Of a DNA stretch of 64,000 nucleotides, positions 12,010 to 24,205 are shown piece after piece (position 1 is the stretch's first letter; every line of letters begins with the position of its first letter). Source of the stretch: Adiantum capillus-veneris (taxonomy: Eukaryota > Streptophyta > Polypodiopsida > Polypodiales > Pteridaceae); the NCBI GenBank assembly GCA_014529385.2, contig CM043971.1, positions 87,434,840 to 87,498,839 on the forward strand, given 5' to 3'. A model generated the notes under the pieces. It saw only the letters and a list, made by a program, of their open reading frames with translations. It searched no databases and was not told where the DNA came from. The position numbers were made by a program, and so were the translations under genes.

Positions 12010-13471
12010 AAAATGACACATGGACTTTATGTGATTTTTCTCCTGGAAAAAAGGCCATTAGTACGAAGTGGGTTTACAGGTTGAAACGCAAGCCGGATGG
12101 TGAGATTGATCGCCATAAGGCTCGACTTGTTGCAAAGGGTTATGCACAGCAAAAGGGCATTGATTATGAAGAGACTTTTGCTCCCACTTGTCGTATGACT
12201 ACTGTGTGTTTTCTATGTGCATTGGCAGCTCATTTTGGTTGGGATGTACATCAATTAGAAATTGTTACTGCTTTCTTGAATGGTGACATATTTGAGGAAG
12301 TTTATGTAACGCAGCCTCGCGGTTTTGTCATAAAAGGACAAGAGGACAAAGTGTGCAAATGTAACAAGGCTTTGTATGGGTTGAAGCAATCTCCTCGTGC
12401 TTGGTATGAGAAAGCTGACACTCATTTGGTCAAACAAGGCTTTCGTAACAGTCCAACAGAAAGCACATTGTATGTAAAGCGTGAGGTGATATACTTCTCA
12501 TCGTGGTTCTTTATGTTGATGATTTGTTGATCACTGGACCAAATGAGAGACATATTTCTGAATTTAAGGCTGATTAGAATGCTACTTTCAAGATGAAGGA
12601 TTTGGGGCTGTTGCATCATTATTTGGGTATACAGTTTAAGCAGTGTGATGGTGGTATTGCCTTGTGTTAGAAAAGTTACATAGAGACATTGCTTTGTAAG
12701 TTTGGACTTGAGGATTGAAAACCTATTGCCACTCCCATGGAAACAGGTTTGAAGTTGAGTCTACATGATGCTGGCGATCCTGCTGATGTCACTCTTTATT
12801 AAACTTCTCTTGGCTGCCTCATTTATGTATGCAAACGAGGCCGGATATTCAGTTTGCAGTCTCACAGGTCAGCAGATTTATGCATAGCCCAGGGTCTAAG
12901 CATTGGCAAGCTCTCAAGAGGATTTTTCGCTACCTTAGTGGCACTTTACATCTTGGCTTGTTTTATCCCAAGGGGGGATCATTGCCGCCAGACTTACATG
13001 CTTTTTCGGACTCAGATTGGGCTGGTTGTTTTGACACGCGAGTGTCCACAAGTGGTTTTTGTTTCATGCTTGGCAGTTCATGTATATCATGGTTGATCAA
13101 GAAGCAACCTACTGTGGCCACTTCGAATTGTGAGGCTGACTATAGGACAATCTTCACAACAACGGTTGAGTGTGTATGGCTTAGACACCATATGGCTGAT
13201 TTGGGTGTTGGACAGGACACTGCCAACACTATCTACAGTGACAGTCAGAGCGCATTGGTAGTTGCGAGGAACCCAGTTTTTTATGCTCGCACAAAGCACA
13301 TTGAGGTGCATTACCACTATGAGGCTCTTAGCAGGAGAGATCAGCTTGGCTTATGTACCAACATAGGAAAACCGTGCAGATCTTTTCACAAAGGCATTGT
13401 CTCGTAAGAAGCTTGAAGCTTTCCGCAAAGCTTTGGGCTTACTCCCCTTTGTGGACTTATCCTGTCCTTAG
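11967..13471 (+). pseudogene. Copia-1 reverse transcriptase and RNase H, broken
   Basis: The reverse transcriptase opens with KWVYRLKRKPDGE...KARLVAKGYAQ and reads to about 12495. A frameshift then puts the catalytic LYVDDLL motif (about 12510-12530) in another frame. Stops follow up to about 12800. The frame reopens at 12829 with RPDIQFAVSQVSRFMHSP and RNase H motifs FSDSDWAG and SDSQSA, then shifts again near 13325 before the conserved tail DLFTKALS and a stop at 13469-13471. The enzyme cannot be made from this copy. Confidence 0.8.
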
Positions 13472-13534
13472 TGCATGGAAATTCCCTTTACTCATGTGCC
13501 AGCTCTCGTTCACCGCATCACTCCAGGGGAGATT

Positions 13535-13761
13535 TGTTACCATATACATGTGGTAGTGATGTGTGTGAACACACTAGGACCGCCGGGGCATTTTTTCCCT
13601 CTTTACGAGGTTTTTTCCCCCGAAAATTGTATATACGCCCATCACTCTAGGGCTATCTATCTTTCCATTGCACACTAAGTTATACACTCTCTATTGTGTG
13701 CCTTGAGCTTCCTTCGTCTTCTCCAAGCTGTGTGCGTTTCTCTGCAACCCTAATTCCAACA
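13535..13761 (+). repeat. Copia-1 3' LTR
   Basis: 227 bp, partner of 8146-8372. It is preceded by a purine tract and followed by the ATCCC target duplication. Confidence 0.92.
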
Positions 13762-13786
13762 ATCCCCAATTTTTTTCGCGGCACCT

Positions 13787-13944
13787 ATGGCTTCAGGCGA
13801 GGATCAATCGAATCCCTCTACATCCAGAGATGCAGGCAGGGATCACAACGAAGATTTTGGCAACGAGTATGGCCTGTCTCGGACTACTCAGGCGGAGCAA
13901 CACGAGATGGAGCATCGCAAATTGAGCGGCGATGCAACCAGCAT
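13787..13944 (+). pseudogene. Gypsy-2 Gag, N-terminal fragment
   Basis: The first 52 codons of the Gypsy-2 Gag protein start at an ATG (MASGEDQSNPS) just after the Copia-1 insertion. The fragment is polar and acidic. The reading continues in frame at 27112 after the 13-kb insertion at 13945, where the sequence goes on with DAQFYEGSE. The apparent tail VGGYVFEK beyond 13944 belongs to the inserted LTR. Confidence 0.65.
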
Positions 13945-14730
13945 TGTTGGGGGATATGTGTTCGAAAAATGAGCCAGGCAGGCGGCAGGCCTCTTGCTGT
14001 GGGAGGTGCGAGAGAGTAAGAACAAGAATAACAAATGCAATTGACACTGGCAATCACCGTACCCGTCAATTAATTGATTAATACATTTGAGTACAATTTA
14101 ATCCTTAGCCAAGGCGGACTGTTAACAGCACCGTCACTTGGATCATCTGCTACTATGAGTTTAAGCTCTTGTTTGACAGGATTAACCGTGTCGTTAATGA
14201 CACCGCACATAACAAAATGTTAAATCAATTTCCTGCTGCTGATAACGGTTATGGAAATTGTCTCCTGCTGCTTTATCTGCTTCAAATACCTCATAGATTC
14301 TGCAAGCTTCAATTCACTTCGATGCCTCGGTTTTCATGCTTCAATTACCAACAATTATTCCGCAGCTTTCTGCTCCTTATGCTTTGCACTGGCTTAATTT
14401 CCGCACAGGCTTTAATTTCCTCCTACTCTTCAATTGCTCCGATTTCCTTCACCCTTGCTGGGCCAGCCTTGTGATTTCCTTCTACTTCTTTAATTAGGTC
14501 GATTCCTTTTCAACTCGAATCCCTTCGCTTCTGCTCCCTTGTCTTATACTTGCTCAATCTCGTCTTATGTAGGCTCAAAGCTTATGCTTGCTATGCCGGA
14601 GCTTGGTTTCGAGCTTGCCTTTCTTCTCCTACTACTTCTTGTGAGCCTTGATTTGCTCTTTCCTTTGGCCTTCAGTGCTTTCCGAAGCTTCGAAAACTAG
14701 CTCGAGAGAGAGACTTCGTACTTGCTTAAG

Positions 14731-14732
<2 letters not shown>

Positions 14733-14767
<35 letters not shown>
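14733..14767. repeat. (GA)n in the left LTR
   Basis: About 17 GA units. The same site in the right LTR has roughly four times as many (24997-25144). Confidence 0.9.
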
Positions 14768-14770
<3 letters not shown>

Positions 14771-15458
14771 TTCCTTCTTTAGCAAAGGACCAAAGCAAGC
14801 TTCCCCCTTGAGATCTCGTTGCCTTCCTGCCGAGACCTATCGAGAGAGAGAGAGAGAAAAACAAATCCTTCCTTTCTCGACCAAGCTGCCCTCCTTCCTC
14901 AACCAAGCTTTCCCTTGCAATTCCCTTCCTGCCTCCTTTCGCTCTCCCCTTTCCCTATTCTCCTTTTTCTTCTTCAAACAACTCCTCGACTTCATGCCCT
15001 TATTTTCTTCTCCCTTCTGCTTTCCCTTCAAATCCTTTTATTATCTCCCTAGATGCCCTAAAAAAAACTCCTTATATTTGCCTCGGCCCATCAGTCACGG
15101 TGCCATGACTGATGTGGCATGGGACCTGTCTTAATGATGTGGCACTGTCAAAATCGGCCTTCATAAAATCTGTTGCTACCAGTCTCAACCTGAGCGCCCT
15201 CGCGAGCTCTGCAACTTCCGTTTCTTTGCCGAGCCCGTCTGAGCAAGCATGCACCTTGCGGGAGCATCCCAAGCTCATGAACATCTGTTGTTCACTGTCA
15301 CCATGCCTTTCCTCCTTTAACTTCTTTTGCTTACACACCCACTAAACTTAGGGCCCCATTTACCATGGCTTTGGGGGCCGGGATCCCTTTAGTTGGGCGG
15401 CCAATTGAATTCATGCTATGGGCAGTGGCCTTTGGGCGGTCGGCTTAAGCCTCATAGT

Positions 15459-15735
15459 TGTTGAAGATGATGAAACAGGAAACAGAAGGAAGACAACAAC
15501 TCAGAGTAGGAAGAATATGGAGAAGGAGAAGACACAGAGCTTGCGTACGAGATCTCTGTAGTCTGTCTCTCTGTATTAGAATAATAGAGTATACAAACTT
15601 AGAGCTACAAAGCTTATATGAAACCCTAAGAGATAAGGTGTCCTTTCACACCGGATGTCCAGGGGGAAAACCCCGGTGGGAGAAAAGTGCCCCTGGTGAA
15701 GCACGTATACACACTAACACTACTACATGTCTACA
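15459..15735 (-). repeat. Copia-2 3' LTR
   Basis: 277 bp. The purine tract CAGGGGGGATT lies just inside it on the minus strand. Confidence 0.93.
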
Positions 15736-15833
15736 AATCCCCCCTGTAGTGATAGTGTGAATCCGTACAAGGTAGCAGATCATCATGTGTATGAGAGTAA
15801 GCCCAAAGCTTTTCGGAAAGCTTCAAACTTTTC

Positions 15834-18800
15834 TCATGATAACGCCTTCGTAAATAGATCTGCAATGTTATCCTGTGTAGGACAGTAAGTTAGTGTGATC
15901 TCCCCTGCATGTAGCCTTTCCCTGACATAGTGGTAGTGAACCTCTATGTGCTTTGTTCTTGCATGAAATACTGGATTCCTTGCAACTGCCATAGCACTCT
16001 GACTGTCAGTGAAAATGGTAGTGGGTGCCTGTTGACACTCACAAAGATCTGCCAATAACCTGCGTATCCATACACAATCAACTATTGTCGTGAAAGCTGC
16101 CCTGTACTCAGCTTCACAAGTTGATGTAGCCACTGTGGGTTGCTTCTTGCTTAGCCAAGATATACATGCATTTCCCAAGAAAAAACAATTGCCACTTGTG
16201 GAATGTCGCGTGTCAAAATCACCAGCCCAATCTGAATCGCTGTAACCAAGAAGCTGCATAGAATTGTGCTTTCCATACATATCCCCCCTTGGAAAGAACA
16301 TGGCAAGATTAGGGGTACCTGAAAGGTAACAAAGTATGCGCTTCACAGCCTGCCAATGATGCATACCTGGGCTGTGCATAAATCTGCTTGCTTGTGAAAC
16401 CGCAAATTGAATGTCTGGATGAGTGTTGCCTGCCAAATATATCAAGCAACCAACTGCTGCTGCATAAGTATGTACATCAAAAGGTTCTCCAGCATCGTGC
16501 ATGCTCAACTTTGATCCAGTTTCTACGGGTGTAGAGATTGGTTTACAATTTTGCATACCAAACTTGTCCAAACTTTTATGCAAATATTTTGCCTGCAACA
16601 GGTATATGCCATCCTCTGATTGCACAAACTGAATACCCAAGTAATAATGTAGCAAACCAAGATCAGACATCTCAAAGGTTTTTCTCAAAGCATCTTCAAA
16701 CGCTTCAATTTCATTTGCAATATTGCCTGTAAGAAGCATATCATCCACATAAAGTGTTAGCATAATGAGAACTCCATCTCTCTTTTTGACATACAAAGTA
16801 CTTTCTGTTGGACTATTCTGAAATCCCTGGCCAATCAAATAAGTATGTATCTTCTCATACCATGCTCTTGGAGCCTGTTTGAGACCATACAAAGCTTTAC
16901 GAAATCTACATACCTTTTTCTCTTGACCTTTTACAACAAAACCACTTGGTTGACTTACATAAACTTCTTCCTGCAAATCACCATTCAAAAAAGCAGTTTT
17001 GATATCCAACTGATGCACTTTCCAACCATGATGAGCAGCAATTGCAACTAGTGATCTAACTGTGGACGCACGAGAAGTAGGAGCAAAGGTTTCATCATAA
17101 TCTATGCCTTTCTGTTACGCATAGCCTTTTGCTACAAGCCTTGCTTTGTACCTATCAACAGTACCATCTTGTTTCCTTTTTACCTTAAAAACCCACTTTG
17201 TACCAATAGGCTTTTTACCTGTAGGCAAGTCCACTAGATCCCATGTATGATTCTTATGAATAGAATCAATTTCTTGCTGCATAGCATCTTTCCACTGAAC
17301 ACACTCTAAAGCTTGTTCAAATGAATCAGGCTCATCTGCATCACAAAGAGTGCTAAAGCAAGCCAAATCTACTTGCTCTCTGCCAAATGTAGTACCAGCA
17401 CGTGTTTTTCGTGGCAACGGTGCATCCAACTTGCTATCCTGCAAAGTTTTTTGAACCCATTTAGGCAAGATTCTTTCTTCCCTGAGAACTTCTTGCTCTT
17501 CACGCACAATTTCCTCTACATCATGAGGTGTCACATGCTGATCAAAAGATTGATCAAGATTATCAACCTGTTGTGATTCTTGATTCTCCACAAAAGAAGG
17601 AAGCAAACCTTCAAATACATCATGTGTCTGCATATGAGGTACATCAAAAGCAACCATAGGTTGAGCAGTAGTTTCTGCAAAAATTACATCACGAATTTCA
17701 AAAATCTTGTTTGTAGCAGGATTGTAAAGTATATAACCTTTACTTCCACTACTGTACCCCACAAATATACATTTGATTGCCTTATCATCAAGCTTCCCAC
17801 GTAACTGCTGAGGGATGTGAGCATAAGCAAGACAACCAAAAACACGAAGATAACTGACTGAAGGTTTTCTGTCATACCAAGATTCATATGGAGTAATGGT
17901 CTTCAAGGCACGAGTAGGACACCTGTTCAAAACATGTGCTGCACAAGCAACTGCCTCCATCCATAGCTTATGAGGCAAACTCTTAGCCTTGAGCATACAT
18001 CTAGCCGTCTCCATTAAAGACCTGTTCTTCCTTTCTGCAACACCATTCTGTTGTGGTGTGTATGGCATAGTGCATTGGTGTTTAATGCCTTTCTTTCCCA
18101 AAAAATCCTTAAATGCACCTGACATGTATTCACCTCCTCGATCGGTACGAAGAGTCTGTACTTTGCAACCTGTTTCATTTTCAACCATGGCGACATAATG
18201 TTGAAAAACTGCAAACACATCTGACTTTGCTTTGAGTGGATACACCCAACAAAACCTGGAAAAGTCATCAATGAAGGTCACAAAATAAAGGCTGTTTCCT
18301 ATAGATGGCGTCCTCATAGGACCACATACATCACTGTGTACAAGCTGCAACTTTCGTGTCCCTCTAACTGAACCATCCTGCGAAAATGCAAATCTGTGCA
18401 TCTTTCCAAGAACGCAACCTTCACATACATGTCTTGGTGGCATCTCCAATAAAGACAAATCATGCACCATATTATAACGTTGTAAAGTCATCAAACTGCC
18501 ATAACTAACATGCCCAAATCTAGCATGCCACAACTCAGCATCCTGCATGGCCTGAGTCTTTGTTTCTGCAATACATACATGAATCTGCTTTTCATAACGA
18601 TCTAGCACAAATAGTCCATTTTCCAGCGTACCTGAAGTGATAAGAGAATAACCATTCTCTCGATCTCGTACAACACATCTGTCATCCTCAAAAATGACCC
18701 GAAGACCATTTTTTGCAAGAGAGGATACAGACAACAAATTCTTCTTGATCCTTGGAACATATAAGACATCTGGCAAGCATAAATCTGAACCATCTGAAAT

Positions 18801-19964
18801 GGTAATCAAAATCTTACCAACGCCTTTGATTGGATAAGAAGCATTATTTGCACATGTCACCTTCTTTCCTAGTGGAGCTGCATCCAATGAACAAAACAAA
18901 TCCTTCCTTGAAGTAATATGCCTGGATGCACCACTATCAACGTACCAAATCATTTGTGTCTTGTCAACACTGTAAGCAGAAAAATCTGAACATACTACAA
19001 AAGCATAAGAATCCTGCACAAAGTTTGCAGACTCTTCTTTAGCTGTAGAAGAATCACCAGAAGATGAAACAACCAAACTTGACTCTTTCTTCTTTTCTTT
19101 AGCAATTCGCTTTTTACACTCACTAATGTAGTGACCAGGTTTCTTGCAATAGTGACATTTACCTTTCTTCTTGGACTTATCGGAATCACCTTTAGACTTC
19201 TCTGAAGATTGTCCTGCACCAGACTTGGAGTAATGAGCACTCTCTTTACCCTTGTTTTTGTTATGTACAACAAGAGCATGATCCATACCATCCACCTGTA
19301 AAGACTTGTTCTTACGTGATTGATCCTCCTGCAATAGCAAAGCCACTAACTCTTCAAAAGGAAGAGGCTCAGGATTAGCTCGCAAAGACAGAGTCAAACA
19401 AGTCTGAAAAGTCAAATAAGATGGTGGTAGTGAATTGAGTGTTTTGGAAACCAAGTCCTTCTCTGGAATCACTTCATCAATGCTAAGCAATTGCTCTTTA
19501 AGATCCTTGATTTTTGTAAGATGCTCGACGATATCGTCACCTTCGTCCATCTGTATTTTGTCAAGTTGTTTCTTCAAAAACTCTATTCTGGCAGCGTTTC
19601 CTCCTCCAAACATAGCTTGCAGAGTGTTCCAAGCATCCTCAGAAGTTCTGCAAGATCTAATATGTGGTGTGATTGTCCTCTTTATGGTTAAGGCAATCAC
19701 AGCCATAGCTTGTGCATCTTTAGTATCCCATCTCTTTTGCTCTGGAGTGACCTATGAGGGTCCTGCACTAACAGCTGCACCACGACCAGGCATGGAAGGT
19801 GCAATGCTACCTGGACGAACTTCATCTCCAGATACATAATCCCACAATCCTTTACCAACCAAAACATTTTTGGCCATAAAAGACCAAAGAGAATAGTTGG
19901 TACCATCCAATTTGTCTTCGGATGTAAACGCACCAAAAATCTCTTTCTCCGTAGATTGAGCCAT
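15834..19964 (-). pseudogene. Copia-2 Gag-Pol polyprotein, two nonsense codons
   Basis: One frame of about 1,376 codons covers the full polyprotein. It starts at ATG 19964 (MAQSTEKEIF). Rough residue positions: Gag 1-260, CCHC knuckle CHYCKKPGHYISEC at 268, protease YVDSGASRHIT at 343, pre-integrase LWHARFGH at 476, integrase HSDVCGPM at 540 through QQNGVAERKNRS at 638, reverse transcriptase KARLVAKGYA at 946 and LYVDDML near 1075, RNase H SDSDWAGDFD near 1246, tail DLFTKALS. The only disabling changes I see are TAG at 19752-19754 and TAA at 17115-17117; the latter falls in the conserved VAKGYAQQKG region and looks like a CAA-to-TAA change. It is the best-preserved retroelement protein in the window, but this copy would give truncated products. 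Confidence 0.9.
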
Positions 19965-20349
19965 ACTGTAGATGCACACAAGAGAGCAAAACAACCTCCA
20001 AGAGATTCACAAATCTCCTCTCCAATCCAAGCAAAACTCTATACAAAATCTCAGCACAAAGTTAAGACAAGCTGCTTCCCAAAAGAACTGTTTACGTGAA
20101 GAAAATCTGTCAAAAAGCACACCCTCTTGATCTAAAGGCCTCCGAAAAGTAACTTTTGCTACGCTGCTCAGAACAAAATTCTGAGGGCTCTAACGGCTTC
20201 GAAAGGGGGGTAAAACCCCCGGTCGCCTAGTCAAAATACTCTCAGAACGTCGAGGATGCTCCCACGAGCAAATTTTCCAAAAACTGCCTGAAAACTGCGA
20301 TTGCGCACGCGGACGCGAAAACGCAAGTAGAGGCTCTGGAAATCACCAA

Positions 20350-20361
20350 GCTCTGATACCA
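20350..20361 (-). promoter_or_regulatory. Copia-2 primer binding site
   Basis: TGGTATCAGAGC on the minus strand, two bases inside the 5' LTR (20364). It matches the initiator-tRNA-Met primer site. Confidence 0.9.
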
Positions 20362-20363
20362 AT

Positions 20364-20640
20364 TGTTGAAGATGATGAAACAGGAAACAGAAGGAAGACA
20401 ACAACTCAGAGTAGGAAGAAGATGGAGAAGGAGAAGACGCAGAGCTTGCGTACGAGATCTCTGTAGTCTGTCTCTCTGTATTAGAATAATAGAGTATACA
20501 AACTCAGAGCTACAAATCTTATATGAAACCCTAAGAGATAAGGTGTCCTTTCACACCGGATGTCCAGGGGGAAAAACCCAGTGGGAGAAAAGTGCCCCTG
20601 GTGAAGTGCGTATACACACTAACACTACTACATGTCTACA
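20364..20640 (-). repeat. Copia-2 5' LTR
   Basis: 277 bp, partner of 15459-15735, followed by the ATAGT duplication. Confidence 0.93.
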
Positions 20641-21757
20641 ATAGTGGGCGGCTTCCATTGCTCCCGGGCGGCCGTCTGCTTGCATTCTAGGGCTATTGCC
20701 CTCCATGGGCACTACTTTGAACATATATTTCCACCAAGGCCTTGTGTCGCACAACATTTGACATTCATATCAAGCAAGGCACTGGCAAGGTTGGCATTTC
20801 GTGCACTCAATACGCTCCACAAGACATCATTTCGAACGATGAGCTCAACAAGAGGTTTTTGTGCTTTCTTAATGGCACCACATTAGGCATGCATATCTAC
20901 CAAAGCATTGTCTCGTAAAGCTTTCAACTTCAGTAGTCCTTGACTGATATTATCATCATGAATTTTGCTGCCATTTTCCACGACACAGCCTTCAAGATGC
21001 TAGTATAGGTGATTGCACTTGCCAGAAGGCATTCTCTTTTTCCCTTGGTTGTTAATTTCGTGTATCAGCTTCTCAGATAATGCCGAAATTATCTAGCTCA
21101 GCACAGTGACTACAGCTGACAATGGCCTCAATCCATATTATCTCATGAGCCCGGACTCGGTTTGGTGAGCCGTTAATTCCTTTAGACTTCTCAAACTGCA
21201 TAGAAGAATACAAACCTTGATGAGGCTGCAAAATTCCTAGATGGCACACCGACTGAGCAGACCGAACTGGTACGGAACCGGCCCCCGGTGAATCTTTAAT
21301 GGCCGATAACTTGGCAACCGAAACTCCGATCACTGATCTGAAAAGACCAACGCGCTACAGAAATTGTGCACTTCAGCCCGACACATTCATTGCAATTCTA
21401 TCACCTTAGCGCTGCAGTTGCCCAATCCGGTGCAGATTTGCATTAACCCCAATTTCAAACTGCCATAGCTTCTGCACCGTAGCTCCAATTGATCATCTGT
21501 AAAGACAGGCCGGTAGAGCACTTCAAGCACTCCAATTCTAGATCATAATCTTCCATCTTTGCTCACTTCAAGAATACTCATTTTTGGCATCATTAACGCA
21601 TCCGTTGGCCCTTGTAACCACATCTGACATACATTAATCATTAAACTTGGCATGTTATCAAGCCTTGATCACTTCTTAGTAAATGTGTACGTTTCAAAGA
21701 AGCTTAGCTTACATTTCTCTGCTCTTTTTCTCATCATGGCAGCGGAGCTGCACGACA

Positions 21758-21769
21758 TCCATCCCCTCT
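21758..21769 (-). promoter_or_regulatory. polypurine tract of the LARD-like element
   Basis: AGAGGGGATGGA on the minus strand, directly before the LTR start TGTCG. This is the expected site for priming plus-strand DNA and sets the element's orientation. Confidence 0.65.
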
Positions 21770-22187
21770 GAACCTGCACAGCCTCCGGTTTGTGTCAACA
21801 GCACTTCAATATGCATCTACTACAGGAACCTTAACCTCATTACCCATCATCAGACTCACATAAATAATAAACATATGAAAAAATGTGAGAGAAGGCTTAT
21901 ACCCTATCATCAATTGTCTAGCTTAATCATTAGGTAGTTGTCCATCAAAAATCTCTGGATTGTATCTGTCGTATCTTCAAAGCATTCAATCATGGATAAC
22001 TTGTTTAGTGAACCCCGCCAGACTCAAGTGCTCCAGTTAATGATGCACACGGCTTGACCATTAAGCTCTCTTTAAGGAATCTTGTCAAGCTCAAGTATGC
22101 CTTACTCTGTCTGCACACGGAATGGTTGTCAAGTCCTTCACCTCAAGTTCTGGTAGCATAACCAACATCATAGGGTAACATCAGATT

Positions 22188-24163
22188 TCATATAGCATCA
22201 GGTAGCACTAGATACTGCCATATCCCCTGTGCAACTGGCTCATCTAAGTGTTGATCATCAATCACAGGTAAAAGCATTGGCAATGCACCTTCACTCTCAC
22301 TAGTATTGGAAACCCAATCATGCATATCTGAATACATCAAGTCTCTGGTAAAATCCTCTTCATTAGGCTCAAAAAATACATTTGAAAACAATTCTCTATC
22401 TCGTAGAGGCTCAAAATCAAGGAGAGCATCATCCAACAGCTACATAAGTTCATCATCTGTTGAATCTGAACAAACTGGCTCATTCATGATTCTGGATTGA
22501 TTGGTATCCTTAGCATCTATATTTGAGAACCCTTCGAAAGCTTCGTCCAGTAAGAACATAAGGTCTAGGTCCACCACTTGAGAAGGTTTCTCAATCATGT
22601 GCATCTTAGGTTGCTGCAATAAACAAGGATTTTCACATATGACATGCATACTGAACGCATCTACAGTAAACTGCTTTTCAAGTCTTTCACCCTCATCCAG
22701 ATATCTTTGCACTTCTATAGCACAAAGTTCCGCATGCACATTGAAAATTTTATCTACTGCCCTGTCATATTCAACATCAAGAGATTGCACTTCACTATGC
22801 ACCCCCTCTGAATTAGCATCCTCAAGTTCATGATCATTCTGCCATAGTGTGAGCCCTGTGTCACAAATTCTCGATAGAGAAGAAGTTTGCTCCCTCTCTA
22901 AATCACCATCATCAAATTCAGGATCAGTCTGCCAAATTGGTAGCTCTAGGTCATAGAAATTTTTCAAAGAAGGAGTCTGCACCCCCTCTCATTCATTATC
23001 ATCACATTCAAGATCAATTTCCCACTTTTGTAGTTGTGATTCACAAAAACCTGTCAATGAAGGAGTCTGCACCCCCTTTGAATCAAGCACATACTCTTGC
23101 TTAGCCAAGTCCTCAAAATCTGGTACATCCAAATTCGGCAAATCTAGTATACCAAAATCCATGGTCTTGCTGCTCTCAACAGCAGCCCTGCTTTGACCCA
23201 TAACATTTGTATCATTAATCAACTCTTTGGCAAAACCTGTACCAGTATCTTCACTCACCTCTATAGTAGAATCTATACCAAAAAAAATTTGCTCTAATTC
23301 TGGTTCAGTAGCAAAAGTATCAGTTGAAACTGAATCTTCCTGCATGTCTACCTGAATATGACTGCACTCATTCACTTGCACAATTTCTTCCTGACCTTTA
23401 GACACTTCACTGTTTTGATCCCCTGATTTCGTTTCTTCATGTACTGTATGCATAGGTTCTTTGCAAAATTCATTTTGTGTATCCCGAACTGCATGTGTAG
23501 ATTCTTTGAAAAAATCACCCTGTGTATCTTGAAGCTGTAAAGCCTCACCCTCAAAGACTTCTACTTCTTCATACACAACATCTGCAAAACCCAACTTTGC
23601 ATACACAGCTTCAACTATGTCTTCGTCATTAGCCTGTAAAAAAGTAGCATCCTGTACAATAAACTCATCAATCACAACTTCTAACTTTGATCGTACTTGT
23701 CCTCGAATATCTGCGTAGTCTGGTAGACTTGAATTCTATTCTTGATAGCATTCATACTGCTCATAACATACTTGCACAATAGCTTCTTTGAAATACTCCC
23801 AGTCATCGTTGCAAGATTTGGTAACTTCTTGAATGTGCTCCTTCACATCTGAACTCACTAACTGCTCAAAAGATTTGATATCAATTCTTCTGGTATCCCT
23901 CTTACCTTGGTCTCCAGCTCATAGCACTCTAAGTAGCCCTCTGGATCGTATCCATCAAAGAGTCGTCTCTCGTCGTATACTGCATCTAAAGCTGCATCCA
24001 AAGCTTCATCCATTTGATTTTTCTTCTTTACGATCTCTATTTCAAGCAGAGATCCTTGAACCAATTGAAGCATCTTCGAGAAATCTGGAACTATTGACTT
24101 ATCATCAAAATCGTTCATGCTTAACTCTGCAATCATCTTCATCATCTGCACTAAATTCTCCAT
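22188..24163 (-). pseudogene. unrecognised acidic repeat protein inside the LARD-like element
   Basis: A decayed frame of about 660 codons fills the internal region. It begins with MENLVQMMKMIAEL at 24163, about 45 bp after the putative primer site. A stretch near residues 70-95 (FDGYDPEGYLECYELE...GIPEE) is reminiscent of the start of gypsy Gag domains. One frameshift lies near 23875; after it a single frame runs to 22188, interrupted by TAG 23736-23738, TGA 22989-22991 and TAG 22440-22442. The protein is rich in Asp, Glu, Gln and Val. Between about 22790 and 23080 it has 30-residue tandem repeats (90-bp period) of the form QTPSL...W..D.E.DD. There is no zinc knuckle, protease, reverse transcriptase or integrase motif. 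Function unknown; a divergent Gag-like or captured protein are both possible. Confidence 0.5.
22790..23080 (-). repeat. 90-bp coding tandem repeat
   Basis: The plus-strand phrase GGAGTCTGCACCCCCTTTGA or a variant recurs at about 23062, 22972, 22882 and 22792, exactly 90 bp apart. In the minus reading frame it encodes the start of each 30-residue acidic unit. The last unit is the most diverged. Confidence 0.7.
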
Positions 24164-24187
24164 CTTAACCTCCCACCCCGGCTCATT

Positions 24188-24205
24188 TTGGTGTCAGGTT
24201 CACCA
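24188..24205 (-). promoter_or_regulatory. candidate primer binding site of the LARD-like element
   Basis: On the minus strand, TGGTGAACCTGACACCAA begins four bases after the LTR end CCCGACA. It starts with TGG as primer sites do, but I cannot match it confidently to a named tRNA. TTTGGTG and CACCAAA at its ends are complementary and could form a hairpin. Confidence 0.4.

Larger units (their letters stand above)
8146..13761 (+). mobile_element. Copia-1: Ty1/copia retrotransposon with both LTRs
   Basis: Two 227-bp LTRs (TGTT...AACA) flank an initiator-Met primer site, gag, protease, integrase, reverse transcriptase/RNase H and a purine tract (AGGGGAGA, about 13525). The 5-bp target duplication is perfect: ATCCC at 8141-8145 and 13762-13766. 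The LTRs differ at about 7 of 227 positions by eye (3%). It is inserted into the leader of Gypsy-2 between primer site and gag. Its coding region has several frameshifts and carries a MITE at 10228-10667. Confidence 0.92.
15459..20640 (-). mobile_element. Copia-2: nearly intact Ty1/copia retrotransposon
   Basis: Two 277-bp LTRs (15459-15735 and 20364-20640; TGTTGA...TCTACA in plus orientation) differ at about 8 positions by eye (3%). The target duplication ATAGT is perfect (15454-15458, 20641-20645). On the minus strand the order is LTR, initiator-Met primer site (20361-20350), gag-pol frame (19964-15834), purine tract (15746-15736) and LTR. It sits inside the 3' LTR of the LARD-like element, so it is a third-level insertion. 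Confidence 0.95.
13945..21757 (-). repeat. left (3') LTR of the LARD-like element, split by Copia-2
   Basis: The LTR sequence is 13945-15458 plus 20646-21757, about 2,626 bp. It matches 24210-27107 collinearly. The left end TGTTGGGGGATATGTG corresponds to TGTCGGGGGATATGTG in the other copy, and both copies have ...GTGCACGACA or ...CTGCACGACA at the right end. It holds a short GA tract (14733-14767). Confidence 0.78.

Noticed and set aside
13945-13972. Extension of the Gypsy-2 Gag frame beyond 13944
   Set aside because: The last codons come from the LTR of the inserted LARD-like element, not from Gag.
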